NCBI GenBank assembly: GCA_001872725.1
Contig: MNWR01000102.1
Location: forward strand, 1-57,240
Length of the DNA stretch: 57,240 bases
Direction of reading: 5' to 3'
Origin: Proteobacteria bacterium CG1_02_64_396
GTDB lineage: Bacteria; Pseudomonadota; MNWR01; CG1-02-64-396
The notes under the pieces are model-generated. The model did not search any database. It was not told the origin of the DNA and saw nothing but the letters and a program-made list of their open reading frames with translations. Positions within the stretch are counted from its first letter, which is position 1. Each line of letters starts with the position of its first letter. The translations under genes were made by a program, and so were the position numbers. Below, piece by piece: positions 35,201 to 45,669 of this stretch.

Positions 35201-35932
35201 TTATGCCAGTGCGATACGATCCCGGCCCTCATTTTTGGCGCGGTACATCGCCTGATCGGCATCGCGCAACAAGCGCCCCAGGTCGGCCTGCCCCCCTTGG
35301 CTGCCGGCGATGCCGATGCTGACGGTGACCACAACCGAGCCGTGATCGATGGGCAGGCTCAGATGGCGAAGCGCCCGGCGAATTCGCTCCCCCGCCACCC
35401 GTCCCCCCTCTTGATCGGTATGGGGCAGCAGCATGGCGAACTCTTCTCCGCCGATTCGACCGATCAGGTCGCTTTCCCGTTTGACGTCGGCCAGCAAGCG
35501 TCCCAAAGCGGACAAGGCCACATCCCCCGCCTCGTGGCCGAAGTCGTCGTTGATCTGTTTAAACCGGTCGATGTCGATCATGAGCAGGGCGACGGGGAAG
35601 CGGTGCCGCCGGGCCTGGGTGAGCACCGTTTGCGCCTGTTCGAGGAAGTTGCGCCGATTCAGGCACCCGGTTAGATCGTCGATGGTGGCCAGTTGTTGCA
35701 GGGTTTTTTGGGTCTGGTCGAGTTGATGGATGACCGTGTAGGTCAAGTAGGTGTGGGGCGGAGCCAACGTCAGGGGGATGACGGCGGCAAGGCTGAGCCC
35801 CAATTGCCAGTCTTGAACGCCCAACATCGACAAAATGGCCGTTGTTAGGGCGATGGAGGCCAAAATCGCGGTCGTAGTGGCTGCGGCGATGGAGCGCCCC
35901 AGGCCGTGGTGGGTAAACAGTGAATGCAGCAT
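35201..35932 (-). CDS. membrane diguanylate cyclase (GGDEF), paralogue 2
   Basis: The protein (243 aa) has the same architecture as its neighbour: two helices at about 15-60, the linker with LAPPHTYLTY, and a GGDEF domain with GGEEF at about 162 and an I-site RESD five residues upstream. Start ATG 35932; the frame is open to 36172 but the extension is low-complexity Gly. The pair looks like a tandem duplication with about 120 bp between copies. Both should be active and feedback-inhibited. Confidence 0.88.
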   Translation of the reverse strand: MLHSLFTHHGLGRSIAAATTTAILASIALTTAILSMLGVQDWQLGLSLAAVIPLTLAPPHTYLTYTVIHQLDQTQKTLQQLATIDDLTGCLNRRNFLEQAQTVLTQARRHRFPVALLMIDIDRFKQINDDFGHEAGDVALSALGRLLADVKRESDLIGRIGGEEFAMLLPHTDQEGGRVAGERIRRALRHLSLPIDHGSVVVTVSIGIAGSQGGQADLGRLLRDADQAMYRAKNEGRDRIALA

Positions 35933-36194
35933 GAATGACCGTGGTTTGGGGGGAATGCTTGACCGGATGGGGGGCTGGGCGGGCAGGATAAAAAAAAACC
36001 CTACGGAGCTGAACTTGCAATGTTTGGGTGTATTTAACGCCAATATTTGTTGGACGCTGCCCCCGACGAGGTTCAAAACAAGCCATCCTCCCCCCCCAAA
36101 AATCTGCCCGAAAAACCATCCATCCCCCCCCGCGATTATCCCCATCCCCCCTGTTACACTCCCGCCCCCCATCCATCATCTGCCCGGACCCTCC

Positions 36195-38096
<1,902 letters not shown>

Positions 38097-38112
38097 CCTT
38101 CATGTTGTCGCC

Positions 38113-38170
38113 ATTCCGGGGCGGCCTTGCCGAATCCGGAATCCCCCCGATGTCGAGACGCTTCGGGGGG
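38113..38170. repeat. two successive hairpins after the ABC-F gene
   Basis: ATTCCGG (38113-38119) pairs with CCGGAAT (38136-38142); CCCCCCGA (38143-38150) pairs with TCGGGGGG (38163-38170). They lie 16 bp after the ABC-F stop and just before the parE remnant of the opposite strand. They resemble dispersed extragenic repeats and may contribute to termination, but no T-tract follows. Confidence 0.4.
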
Positions 38171-38197
38171 AGCCACATCCACAACGGGGTTGGATTG

Positions 38198-38275
38198 TTA
38201 CGATTCCAAATCGGCTCGATTCACATCCAGGCTTTTGTGCAAAACCCGCACGATTCGGCTTGAAAAATTCGGCAT
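38198..38275 (-). pseudogene. remnant of a parE-type toxin gene (C-terminus only)
   Basis: A 25-codon frame starts at an ATG overlapping the parD stop (TGATG) and reads SSRIVRVLHKSLDVNRADL. The RIVRVLHKSLDV stretch matches the conserved C-terminal strand of ParE/RelE toxins (IIRVLHxxxD), whereas the preceding roughly 70 residues of the toxin are missing. I infer an internal deletion joining the start codon to the tail. Confidence 0.55.
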
Positions 38276-38513
38276 CAGCCCGGTTCTTGATCCCTTTCGG
38301 CCACAAAGCGCTCGTCGTTGTATTGCGCCGTATCGCTTTGACGCCCCTCCGCGATCATTCGCCGCAAGAGTTCGAGTTTGCGTTCGTCGCTTTCAAACAG
38401 GCGCAAACCTGCACGGACCACCTCTGGCGCCGAGCCAACCCGTCCTTCGGTCGTTGGCTGGCAATGAATGGATTGAAATGTTCACCCAAGCTGACGCTGG
38501 TATTTTTTGCCAT
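38275..38513 (-). pseudogene. parD-type antitoxin gene broken by a frameshift
   Basis: It starts MAKNTSVSLGEHFNPFIASQ, the ParD/CC2985 ribbon-helix-helix N-terminus. The frame then breaks near 38445 and continues in another frame as GRVGSAPEVVRAGLRLFESD ... RRMIAEGRQSDTAQ to a stop at 38275-38277. The total of 239 nt is not a multiple of three. Joined, the two parts give a normal-length ParD. With the parE remnant below it, this is a dead type II toxin-antitoxin locus. Confidence 0.8.
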
Positions 38514-38602
38514 GACGATCACCTCGCGGTACCAATAAATACCAAACACATTCAGATCGCAACGCAGGTTCACCGCGATGCCATCCAACAGGAGGAGTGG
38601 CC

Positions 38603-38968
38603 ATGCGCAAATCCCCAGAGGTCGATGCCTACATCGCGGCGCAACCGCCCCAAGCGCGGCAGGCGCTCGAAACGTTGCGGGCCTGCATCCGGCGGGCGAC
38701 GCCCGATGTGCATGAACTCATGAACTACAACATCCCCGCTTTTGCTCTGGTCGAGGGGGGTAAGCGCGACCAGCAAATCATGATCGCGGGGTACGCAAAG
38801 CACGTCGGGTTTTATCCCCATCCCGACACCATCGAGGCCTTTGCCGACCGGCTGGCCGACTTCACCTTCGCCAAGGGCTCAATCCAGTTCCCGTTGAACC
38901 GGCCGATTCCCGAGGACTTGGTGGAGGCGATGACGCGTTACCGGTGGTTGCAATTGCACCCGCAATGA
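38603..38968 (+). CDS. DUF1801 (YdhG-like) domain protein
   Basis: This is a 121-residue SufE/YdhG-type small protein. Family features are VDAYIAAQPPQARQALETLR, the DVHELMNYNIPAF segment, QIMIAGYAKHVGFYPHPD and the C-terminal KGSIQFPLNRPIPEDLV. The ATG at 38603 follows AGGAGG. The biochemical function of the family is not known to me; some members are annotated as iron-chaperone-like. It stands alone between the dead toxin-antitoxin locus and a broken glyoxalase-like gene. Confidence 0.85.
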   Translation: MRKSPEVDAYIAAQPPQARQALETLRACIRRATPDVHELMNYNIPAFALVEGGKRDQQIMIAGYAKHVGFYPHPDTIEAFADRLADFTFAKGSIQFPLNRPIPEDLVEAMTRYRWLQLHPQ

Positions 38969-39117
38969 CCCCGCTTTGAAGGGCCGCGACGAAGGCAGGG
39001 CATGTCCCGCTTCCCCTGTTTCATGACCCCCCCGCAGCCGGATCCCCGCCGCGCAGCAGAACACCGCCGAGATCGAGGGGTGTTTTTTCAAGGGGATGAC
39101 GGCGGCCAGATGGCCTT

Positions 39118-39522
39118 TTGGGAAGCGCAGGATTACCCCCCAACGACCATCTCGACCACCCGGTTCTGACCGTCGCCGACATCGAGGCCACCTGCCTCTT
39201 TTACACCCGGGCGCTGGGGATGGGGGTGACCACCTTCGGGGCGAGGCGCAAGGCGCTGACCTTCGGACGGCAGAAGATCAACCTGCACCAGCAGGGGGGG
39301 AATTCGAGCCCAAGGCGGCGCGCCCCACCCCCGGCAGCGCCGACCTGTGTTTCATCACCCCAACCCCACCGGAGGAGGTCGCCCGTCATTGGGACGCGCT
39401 CGGGCTGACGGTGGAAGCGGGGCCGGTGCGACGCAAGTGGGGCGACCGGGCCGATCCTTTCGCTCTACATCCGCGATCCCGACGACAACCTGATCGAGGT
39501 GGCCAACTCGATCGAGGGGTGA
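39118..39522 (+). pseudogene. VOC (glyoxalase-like) family gene with two frameshifts
   Basis: Three consecutive pieces in different frames assemble into one VOC protein: DHPVLTVADIEATCLFYTRA and FGRQKINLHQQGG; then FEPKAARPTPGSADLCFITP and LTVEAGPVRRKWGDRA; then LYIRDPDDNLIEVANSIEG with the stop at 39520-39522. The first break is at a G homopolymer near 39293-39300, the second near 39452-39462. The start codon is not clear. It could be a true pseudogene or carry sequencing errors at the homopolymer. Confidence 0.78.
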
Positions 39523-39810
39523 GCTGGGTGGTGGATGCTTGGGAGGGGCGGATGAAACACCCGCCCGCCGGGTTTGAGGGCAGCTGATGACGACGGGATT
39601 GCCCCTTCATATCGCGGCGAGGGCGCCGCTCCGACAAGAAAACCGACCGTTGCCCCATCGTCACGACCCGAACCCCGCGCATTCATCGGGTGCGTTGAAG
39701 GCAATCGGCCCTGCAAGCGCTGGCGGGGCGATGTATCCTCCCTCGGTCGATTGAGCGCTCCTATTCCACCTCGACCCGATCTTTGATGGTCGCCGCGAAC
39801 CGGGTACCCC
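39523..39810. other. intergenic region upstream of lgt
   Basis: No gene is seen. Fragments resemble the extragenic repeats (ATATCGCGGCGAGGGCGCCG). The sequence ATTGAGCGCTCCTATTCC lies about 70 bp before lgt; no clear promoter was recognised. Confidence 0.4.
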
Positions 39811-40623
39811 ATGCTGCTGCACTGGAAGTTCGATCCCATCCTCATCTCCTTCGGTCCGGTCGCCATCCACTGGTACGGGCTGCTCTTTGTCGGGGCGTTT
39901 TTGCTCGGGCAGACCATGCTGATGCGGTTTTTCAAAGCCGAGGGGGTGCCGCCGGAGTATGTGGAGCGGCTGCTGCTGTATGCCCTGGTCGGCACCATCG
40001 TCGGCGCCCGTTTGGTCCATTGCCTGTTCTACGACCCCGACTACTACCTGAGCCACCCGCTGGCGATCCTGCGCATTTGGGAGGGGGGGCTGGCCAGCCA
40101 TGGGGGGACGGTCGGGCTGATTTTGGGACTGTGGTGGGGCAGCCGCCCCATGCGGGGTGAGGTCCCCTTCCTCTGGCTGCTCGACCGGGTCGCGGTCGCC
40201 ACCGCCTTCAGCGTCGTCTTGATCCGCATCGCCAACTTCCTCAACTCCGAAATCCTCGGCATTCCCACCTCGGGCCGTTGGGGGGTGGTGTTCGAGGCGG
40301 TCGATGGGCTGCCCCGCCATCCGGTGCAGCTTTACGAAGCGACCGCCTATCTGCTGATCGGGGTGATTCTGCTGACCGTCTACCGCCGCCTGGGCAAACA
40401 CACCCCCCACGGACTGCTCTTCGGTTGGTTCATGACCCTGCTGTTCTCGGCCCGCATCGGCCTTGAGTTTTTCAAGGTGCATCAGGCCGCCTACGCGGGC
40501 GGCATGACCTTCAGCGTCGGGCAATACCTGAGTTTGCCCTTTGTTGCGTTGGGGGTGTTCATGATTGTTTGGTCTAAAAAGCGCCCCCCCCTGAGCGACG
40601 AGGCGGGGGGCGGAAAGGCCTGA
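39811..40623 (+). CDS. lgt: prolipoprotein diacylglyceryl transferase
   Basis: This seven-helix inner membrane enzyme (270 aa) transfers diacylglycerol from phosphatidylglycerol to the lipobox cysteine of lipoproteins. The signature IRIANFLNSEILG (G/RxxNFxNxE) and the essential region GLASHGGTVGLILG are present, as are the N-terminal HWYGLLF and C-terminal RIGLEFFKVHQ blocks. Start ATG 39811 without a strong ribosome-binding site. Not in an operon. Confidence 0.95.
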   Translation: MLLHWKFDPILISFGPVAIHWYGLLFVGAFLLGQTMLMRFFKAEGVPPEYVERLLLYALVGTIVGARLVHCLFYDPDYYLSHPLAILRIWEGGLASHGGTVGLILGLWWGSRPMRGEVPFLWLLDRVAVATAFSVVLIRIANFLNSEILGIPTSGRWGVVFEAVDGLPRHPVQLYEATAYLLIGVILLTVYRRLGKHTPHGLLFGWFMTLLFSARIGLEFFKVHQAAYAGGMTFSVGQYLSLPFVALGVFMIVWSKKRPPLSDEAGGGKA

Positions 40624-40711
40624 TCCCCCCTCGATGGAACGCTGAGTTCGGTCTATTTTGGCGGGGCGCTTCAACCCCGATTGAAGGACAGCAACCCAAC
40701 CAGAGCCCCCC

Positions 40712-41209
40712 ATGCCGACCTTTCAAAACCCCACCACCCAAACCATCGTCGACTTCATCCGCGGCATCGGCATCGAGGTCCGCCAAGAGCCCTTGGGGGA
40801 AACCTTCCTGCCCGGTATCCGCATCTTTGCAGGGGCGCTGTTGGTGGACGAACCCAAGCTCGCCCATCCCGGCGATCTGCTCCACGAGGCGGGCCATCTG
40901 GCGGTGGTTCCCGCCGCCATCCGCCCCCTGCTGACCGACAACGTGCGCGAAACCCACCCTGATGGGGCGTCTGGGGAGAGCGAGTCGATTGCCTGGTCCT
41001 TTGCTGCCGCCTTGGCCGCCGGGATCGATCCCGCAGTGGTGTTCCACAGCAACGGCTACCACGGCGCCTCGCAGGGGTTGCTCTTCAATTTTCAGATGGG
41101 GGTCCCCATCGGCCTGTCCCCCCTGCTGGCGGCGGGGATGACGGTGTTTCCCGGCTCCCCCGAGGGGCCGCCGCCGTTTCCCCATATGCTGGAGTGGGTG
41201 CGGGGGTGA
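40712..41209 (+). CDS. unknown protein with a HExxH motif
   Basis: The protein (165 aa) is soluble by appearance. HEAGHLAVVP near residues 58-67 (LLHEAGHLA) has the zincin HExxH pattern, and a Glu in GESESIAWSFAAALAAGI could be the third ligand. The N-terminus FQNPTTQTIVDFIRGIGIEV and C-terminal MTVFPGSPEGPPPFPHM are not known to me. I cannot assign a family, and activity as a peptidase is unproven. Start ATG 40712 near the N-terminus of the recognisable sequence. Confidence 0.65.
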   Translation: MPTFQNPTTQTIVDFIRGIGIEVRQEPLGETFLPGIRIFAGALLVDEPKLAHPGDLLHEAGHLAVVPAAIRPLLTDNVRETHPDGASGESESIAWSFAAALAAGIDPAVVFHSNGYHGASQGLLFNFQMGVPIGLSPLLAAGMTVFPGSPEGPPPFPHMLEWVRG

Positions 41210-41282
41210 GGGGCGGTTTGGTGGATGCGGTCAGCCAGGGGTGCATGTGAATCAGAGCGGTGCGGTGGGGATGGCGTATCCC

Positions 41283-41421
41283 TGGGGAAGCGCCGATTCA
41301 AGGCCCTCTGCCTTTTTCAGCGACGCTTGGCAAAAACCCAAAGCTTCGGCGACTTAGGTCGCCTCCTACGACAGCAGAGCTGGGCCGCTCGGAAGCGCCG
41401 ATTCAATCGGCGCTTCCTTAA
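41283..41421. repeat. GGAAGCGC-type inverted-repeat element, copy D
   Basis: The copy reads GGGGAAGCGCCGATTCAAGG at its left end and CGATTCAATCGGCGCTTCCTTAA at its right end, where a second inner hairpin GGAAGCGCC..GGCGCTTCC forms. The core CTTCGGCGACTTAGGTCGCC is inverted relative to copies A, B and F. Its right end lies 11 bp from the stop of the LodB-like gene. Confidence 0.75.
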
Positions 41422-41431
41422 CCCCCAGCCC

Positions 41432-42547
41432 CTAACCCGCAAACGAAATCCCCCGCCGCGTCCAAAATGGCTCCCCGGCCCACCGCCGTTCTTGTTGGTA
41501 GTAGTGGCTCCGCTCGTGCAAATACCGCCCCACCGCCCCATTCAGCCGCTGGGCATGGTCCCGCAATCCCGCATCGCTACCCTCCAGCCATTGCCGCATC
41601 GCTTGAGCCCCGGCGATCCCATCGGTCAGGGCAACGTTGATGCCCGACGAGGTCAGGGGATCCATGCCGATGGCGGCATCGCCCAGGGCGATCCAGCCCG
41701 GCCCCGAGACCCGATCAGCAAACCCGGAGTGGGCTGGATAGGCCAGAACCGCCTCCCCTGCACAGCCCCTGTCACTTGGTAGCATGCGGCGCAACTCCTC
41801 GGTTTCATCGATTAAAACCGCCAGATTTTCGGGGTGGGAAAGTTGGTGGGTGTGGATCAAATCGGCGTCCGACATGAAGGCGGTCAGCAGTCTTTTGCCG
41901 GGGATGGCAGCGGCGTACCACCACCCCAGGGGGTGGGACTCAATCAACGATAGGTGGGTCAGGGGGTGGCCATCGGGAGCGGGATGAATCTGGGCCAGCG
42001 CCGTTAATGTGTCGATGCGACGACGTTGGGCCCCCAATCGGGTCGCCAAGGCCGAGCCCCGCCCGGTGGCGTCGATCAGCCCCGTAGCCGCCAACACCCT
42101 GCCCCCCTCCAGCCGCAATCCCCAACCACCATCGGGCAGTGAGCCCACTTCGGTCACTCCACCTTCGATCGCCACGGCGCCGCGCATACGGGCTTGATCC
42201 AGCAACCAGCGGTCGAAGGCGGCCCGGTCCAGATGCCAGCCGTGCCCCTGCGCGTGGACCAGATAATCCTGCTCGGTCACCGCGCCGCCCCCCCACACCG
42301 CCCGGTTGCCATGGCAGGGCAGGTGGCCCAGGGGGCGCAAATCGCCCGGCAAACCGAGCCGTTCCAATAGGGAGGAAACCGAAGGGGTCGCCGATTCCCC
42401 GATCCGGTAACGCTCCGGATCGGGGGGGCGATGGATCAGTGCAACCTTCAACGCAGTCGCGCCGCCGCCCAACAAGGCCAGGGCGGCGGCGCATCCAGCC
42501 GGACCACTTCCGGCAATCGCCACATCGAAGCGGTCCATGGGGGTCAT
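41432..42547 (-). CDS. LodB-like FAD-dependent oxidoreductase
   Basis: The flavoprotein (371 aa) has the N-terminal dinucleotide-binding motif FDVAIAGSGPAGCAAALALL and the second FAD motif GWIALGDAAIGMDPLTSSG, the pattern of the tryptophan-halogenase/geranylgeranyl-reductase group to which LodB and GoxB belong. In known systems LodB is needed to form the cysteine tryptophylquinone of LodA. Here its ATG overlaps the stop of the LodA-like gene (TGATG), which supports the same job. The halogenase motif WxWxIP is not seen. Confidence 0.82.
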   Translation of the reverse strand: MTPMDRFDVAIAGSGPAGCAAALALLGGGATALKVALIHRPPDPERYRIGESATPSVSSLLERLGLPGDLRPLGHLPCHGNRAVWGGGAVTEQDYLVHAQGHGWHLDRAAFDRWLLDQARMRGAVAIEGGVTEVGSLPDGGWGLRLEGGRVLAATGLIDATGRGSALATRLGAQRRRIDTLTALAQIHPAPDGHPLTHLSLIESHPLGWWYAAAIPGKRLLTAFMSDADLIHTHQLSHPENLAVLIDETEELRRMLPSDRGCAGEAVLAYPAHSGFADRVSGPGWIALGDAAIGMDPLTSSGINVALTDGIAGAQAMRQWLEGSDAGLRDHAQRLNGAVGRYLHERSHYYQQERRWAGEPFWTRRGISFAG

Positions 42548-44307
42548 CGGGGATTGGCCCTGGCCACCTCAACCAGCAGCGGCCTGGTTTCATCCCCTTC
42601 GTTGTAGATAAAGCCCAGATCCATCCACTTGACCACCATCTCGGTATCCTGAGAAAACTGGATGAAATCGGCGGCGTTCATGTTGTAGTCGGTGCCGATC
42701 CAGGGGACCTGTTCGATCTCTTTGGCCTGGACCGATTCCCAAATCGAACCCCTGGGTTGGGCATTGGGCACAAGTTTGCGGTAGACGAACAGGGGACGCT
42801 GAGCGGGCCACCACCACACGGTGCGGTCGCCGACGTTTTGGGCCGAACACTCGTTGAAATCGGCCTGCCAGGGGATCGCCATGAATTTGGTGACATCCCC
42901 GGGCTCCAGCCCCTGAAGGGGATCCCAACCCAGGCTTAAGGGGAAGGGGATCTCTGCTTTGGGACGAATGCGGAAAGGGGAGGCGTAGATCTGGGTCAAC
43001 CGCGACACCCAGGTCATCTCGATCCCCGGCGAGAAGGCGCCCCCCACACAGTTTTCGAGGACTGCTTGAGTCAACGCCTGCCCCGCATGGGGGGAGGGGG
43101 GCGTTTCGTCATCGAACCAGCCGTTGGCCCACTGCGCCAGCATGAAGTACTGGGTGTCGGTCAAACGCAGGAACTTCGAGGGGGTTTTGTCGACCGGGCC
43201 AATGCTCGAATCGCCCGCCAGGTAGGGCATCATCGTCCCCCCGGTGGCGCCGCCAATCAGGGTGTTCACATCGTTGGGGGCCCGCATGTAGTCGAGGATG
43301 CGCCGCCGCATGCCGTTCATCCCCGGCGCGGGGTCGCCCAGCATCCCCATGTCGAAGGTGTGGGGCTTGGGGGGGATCGCCACCACCCAGGGGTAGGTTT
43401 GCCCACGGTCCAGAATCGGTTTGATGTCGCGGGCGAAATTGGGCCTGAAGCCATTTGCGCCATCCCGCCACAAGCCATCGGCGTACATGTCGGGGCGGTA
43501 GCCCATCTTGCGCACCGCCACGTCGAAGATGGTGTCGTGCAGGCTGACCAGGTTGAGCACCTGGGGGGCATACGAGGGTGGACCCACCAAGACCCAGGCG
43601 GAGGTCGCCTCAACGGTGGTGCCATTTTTGAAAACCACGGTGGCGGTCACCGGACCATCGGAGGTGTCGTCGAACCAGCCGTCGTTGTTGGCGTAGGTGT
43701 CGATGTTCTCGTGACCGGGCATCGCCCCGGCATGGCCATGGCCACCCAGGACCAACAGTCTTCCCACGCTGTCGGTCCGTAGTCCCCCCAGGGTGTCGAT
43801 GATGAAGGGTTTGATGTTCTCGGGAGGGAAGCGGTGTTTGGCATGTGGCGTCGAGTTGCGGTCGAACTCGGCGCTCTGATCGGCTCCTGAAACGGTGCGC
43901 GGGCCGGGATCGGCGATGAGCCGCTGCCGTGCGGTCGGGTCGGTGATCCCACCATTACGCAGCGGGTGGTTCGAGGCGTAGCCGTCTTCCCCCAGGTTGG
44001 TTTGAAACTCGTACCAAATGGGCTTTTTGTTGGCCAGATGGACCGTCCATCGGATCTCGGCAATCTCGCTGTCTTCCAACGAAACCGGGGTGCAGGAGCC
44101 GTCCTTCTCGGTGCGCATGATTTGAAAGCGGGCCGCCTGGCGTTTGAGCGCCCCATTGGCATCGCGGAAATCCCCAGGTTTGAAGGGGGTGCCGTCGGCA
44201 TTGATGGGTAAACCGGCCACCGTTTCGGGGCCGATGTAGAAATCGTCGCTGATGCCCACCCGGGCCACCCCGATGGCGGGGTAAATCGCATACGTCGTTT
44301 CAGCCAT
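42544..44307 (-). CDS. LodA/GoxA-like oxidase with putative cysteine tryptophylquinone cofactor
   Basis: The protein (587 aa) starts TYAIYPAIGVARVGIS as LodA-type proteins do and carries the family signatures LVLGGHGHAG, ALTQAVLENCVGGAFSPG and IPWQADFNECS..WWWPAQRP. Cys420 is the expected quinone cysteine; the partner is Trp480 or one of Trp498-500, which I cannot decide without alignment. Known members oxidise lysine or glycine, giving hydrogen peroxide. It is shorter than the roughly 700-residue marine lysine oxidase. GAGGGAT precedes the ATG at 44307. No signal peptide. It lies between the ferritin-like and the LodB-like genes. Confidence 0.88.
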   Translation of the reverse strand: MAETTYAIYPAIGVARVGISDDFYIGPETVAGLPINADGTPFKPGDFRDANGALKRQAARFQIMRTEKDGSCTPVSLEDSEIAEIRWTVHLANKKPIWYEFQTNLGEDGYASNHPLRNGGITDPTARQRLIADPGPRTVSGADQSAEFDRNSTPHAKHRFPPENIKPFIIDTLGGLRTDSVGRLLVLGGHGHAGAMPGHENIDTYANNDGWFDDTSDGPVTATVVFKNGTTVEATSAWVLVGPPSYAPQVLNLVSLHDTIFDVAVRKMGYRPDMYADGLWRDGANGFRPNFARDIKPILDRGQTYPWVVAIPPKPHTFDMGMLGDPAPGMNGMRRRILDYMRAPNDVNTLIGGATGGTMMPYLAGDSSIGPVDKTPSKFLRLTDTQYFMLAQWANGWFDDETPPSPHAGQALTQAVLENCVGGAFSPGIEMTWVSRLTQIYASPFRIRPKAEIPFPLSLGWDPLQGLEPGDVTKFMAIPWQADFNECSAQNVGDRTVWWWPAQRPLFVYRKLVPNAQPRGSIWESVQAKEIEQVPWIGTDYNMNAADFIQFSQDTEMVVKWMDLGFIYNEGDETRPLLVEVARANPR

Positions 44308-44358
44308 GGTCGTTATCCCTCTTGTCCTTTTTGCTTTTTGTGGTTGTGTGGGTTGGGC

Positions 44359-45669
44359 TCAGAGGTGCAGTCCCAGGCGTGTGCTGGTCTCTTCGATCCT
44401 GGCGACGTGAGCGGTGACCTGTTGCAACGTTTGCAACAGCGCTTGGTCGCGGCTTGCGGCGGTATCGGCGCCCCGCTGAAGCAGGGCCTTTTTACCCTTA
44501 CGCAGATCCTTCTCGACCGCATGTGTCAACGTTTCAAACCCCTTGAGTTGCTCTTTCAGGGAGCGTTTGTCGTACTGCCAGGTGGGGGCGGCGTTGGGTC
44601 CGATGTTGCCGCTGCCCTCCTTCCAAATCGGGGTCTGCATCAGGTGGACGGCCAGATTGGGCAGATGCTGGTGCATGATCGGCACCACATGTTCGAAGAA
44701 CAGGCGATGGAAACCCTCCCCCTTCTGGAAGGAGTGTTCGAGGCTACGCAGCATCAGCGAATACAGGGCGTTGAATCGTTCGGCCAGGGCCAGCGCCCGG
44801 GGATTGGTTTGGTAATCGTCAAGATTGGGCACCGCGACGATGGGGTAGACATCGGGCAGGGGGGCGACCCCGTCGGCGACCTGCTTGAATTTGAAGTAGT
44901 GGGACTGCTCCAGTGGTGTGCCGATGATCGGGCCATACTGCCCGTCCACCCTTTGGCCGTAATGGTTGTAACTCCCCCACGGTTGCAGCGGGACCAGGGG
45001 ATGCCCCGGTCGCTCCCCCCCTTCGCCCTGTTGCACGATCTGGCGAATGCCTCGCTTGGCCGATTCAAGATCGCGCACCTCGACGATCTGCCCGCCCCCC
45101 CTGCCGAAGTAGTAGTCCTGGTACTGAGCGTAACCCTCGGCGTCGGCAAATATGGTGGTTCCCCGCTGCTGAGCCTGCGCCTCCAGGTACTCGATGCCGT
45201 CCTGAATCGCTTTATAGAACTGCCCGATGGTCTGGATGTTTTGGTTCTCGGGGGGCGACTCAAAGGTGGCGGGGGTTTCGATCCCCATGAAGACCTCTTG
45301 GTAGACCGAGACGGTGGCCTGCCGCAGCCCGATGTAGGGGGTGGTTTTGGGGTCCCCGTTGGGAATGTAGGTGGGGTAGACCGGGGTGAAGGGGCCGGTG
45401 AAACGGGGAATGCCCCCCACCGCCACGAGCAGGTTGGCCGCTTGGTAGACGTGGTACATCTCCTCCATCGCGACACTTGCCGTCAGTCGGAAGGCGTTAC
45501 AGGAACGGTCGGTCATCGAATACAAGGCGGTGGAATAGGCGGGGATGGTCGCGAACTCCAGCGTGACCGCGTTTTGCAGGTAATCGCGCAATTCCTCGAT
45601 GGTCCGGATGGGTTTGTAGTGGTAACTGCTGCTCAAAAACCTCAATTGTTGCTCAAGCTTGCGATCCAT
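44359..45669 (-). CDS. ferritin-like domain protein (VioB N-terminal / iminophenyl-pyruvate dimer synthase type)
   Basis: The protein (436 aa) begins with a segment like the VioB ferritin-like domain: IRTIEELRDYLQNAVTLEFA, IPAYSTALYSM and VAMEEMYHVYQAANLL. A Glu and an ExxH (EMYH) are visible in the first half; the second helix pair is less clear (HSFQKGEGFHRLFFEHV). The VioB domain processes amino-acid-derived imines in violacein synthesis. The rest of VioB is absent, so violacein is not implied. AGGAGA precedes the ATG at 45669. It starts the minus-strand unit feeding into the oxidase. Confidence 0.82.
   Translation of the reverse strand: MDRKLEQQLRFLSSSYHYKPIRTIEELRDYLQNAVTLEFATIPAYSTALYSMTDRSCNAFRLTASVAMEEMYHVYQAANLLVAVGGIPRFTGPFTPVYPTYIPNGDPKTTPYIGLRQATVSVYQEVFMGIETPATFESPPENQNIQTIGQFYKAIQDGIEYLEAQAQQRGTTIFADAEGYAQYQDYYFGRGGGQIVEVRDLESAKRGIRQIVQQGEGGERPGHPLVPLQPWGSYNHYGQRVDGQYGPIIGTPLEQSHYFKFKQVADGVAPLPDVYPIVAVPNLDDYQTNPRALALAERFNALYSLMLRSLEHSFQKGEGFHRLFFEHVVPIMHQHLPNLAVHLMQTPIWKEGSGNIGPNAAPTWQYDKRSLKEQLKGFETLTHAVEKDLRKGKKALLQRGADTAASRDQALLQTLQQVTAHVARIEETSTRLGLHL

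Noticed and set aside
41432-42547. Flavin-dependent tryptophan halogenase
   Set aside because: The FAD motifs fit the wider group, but the halogenase WxWxIP motif is absent and the gene is coupled to a LodA-like oxidase.
44359-45669. Violacein biosynthesis locus suggested by the VioB-like domain
   Set aside because: No VioA, VioC, VioD or VioE homologue is present and the protein has only the ferritin-like part.
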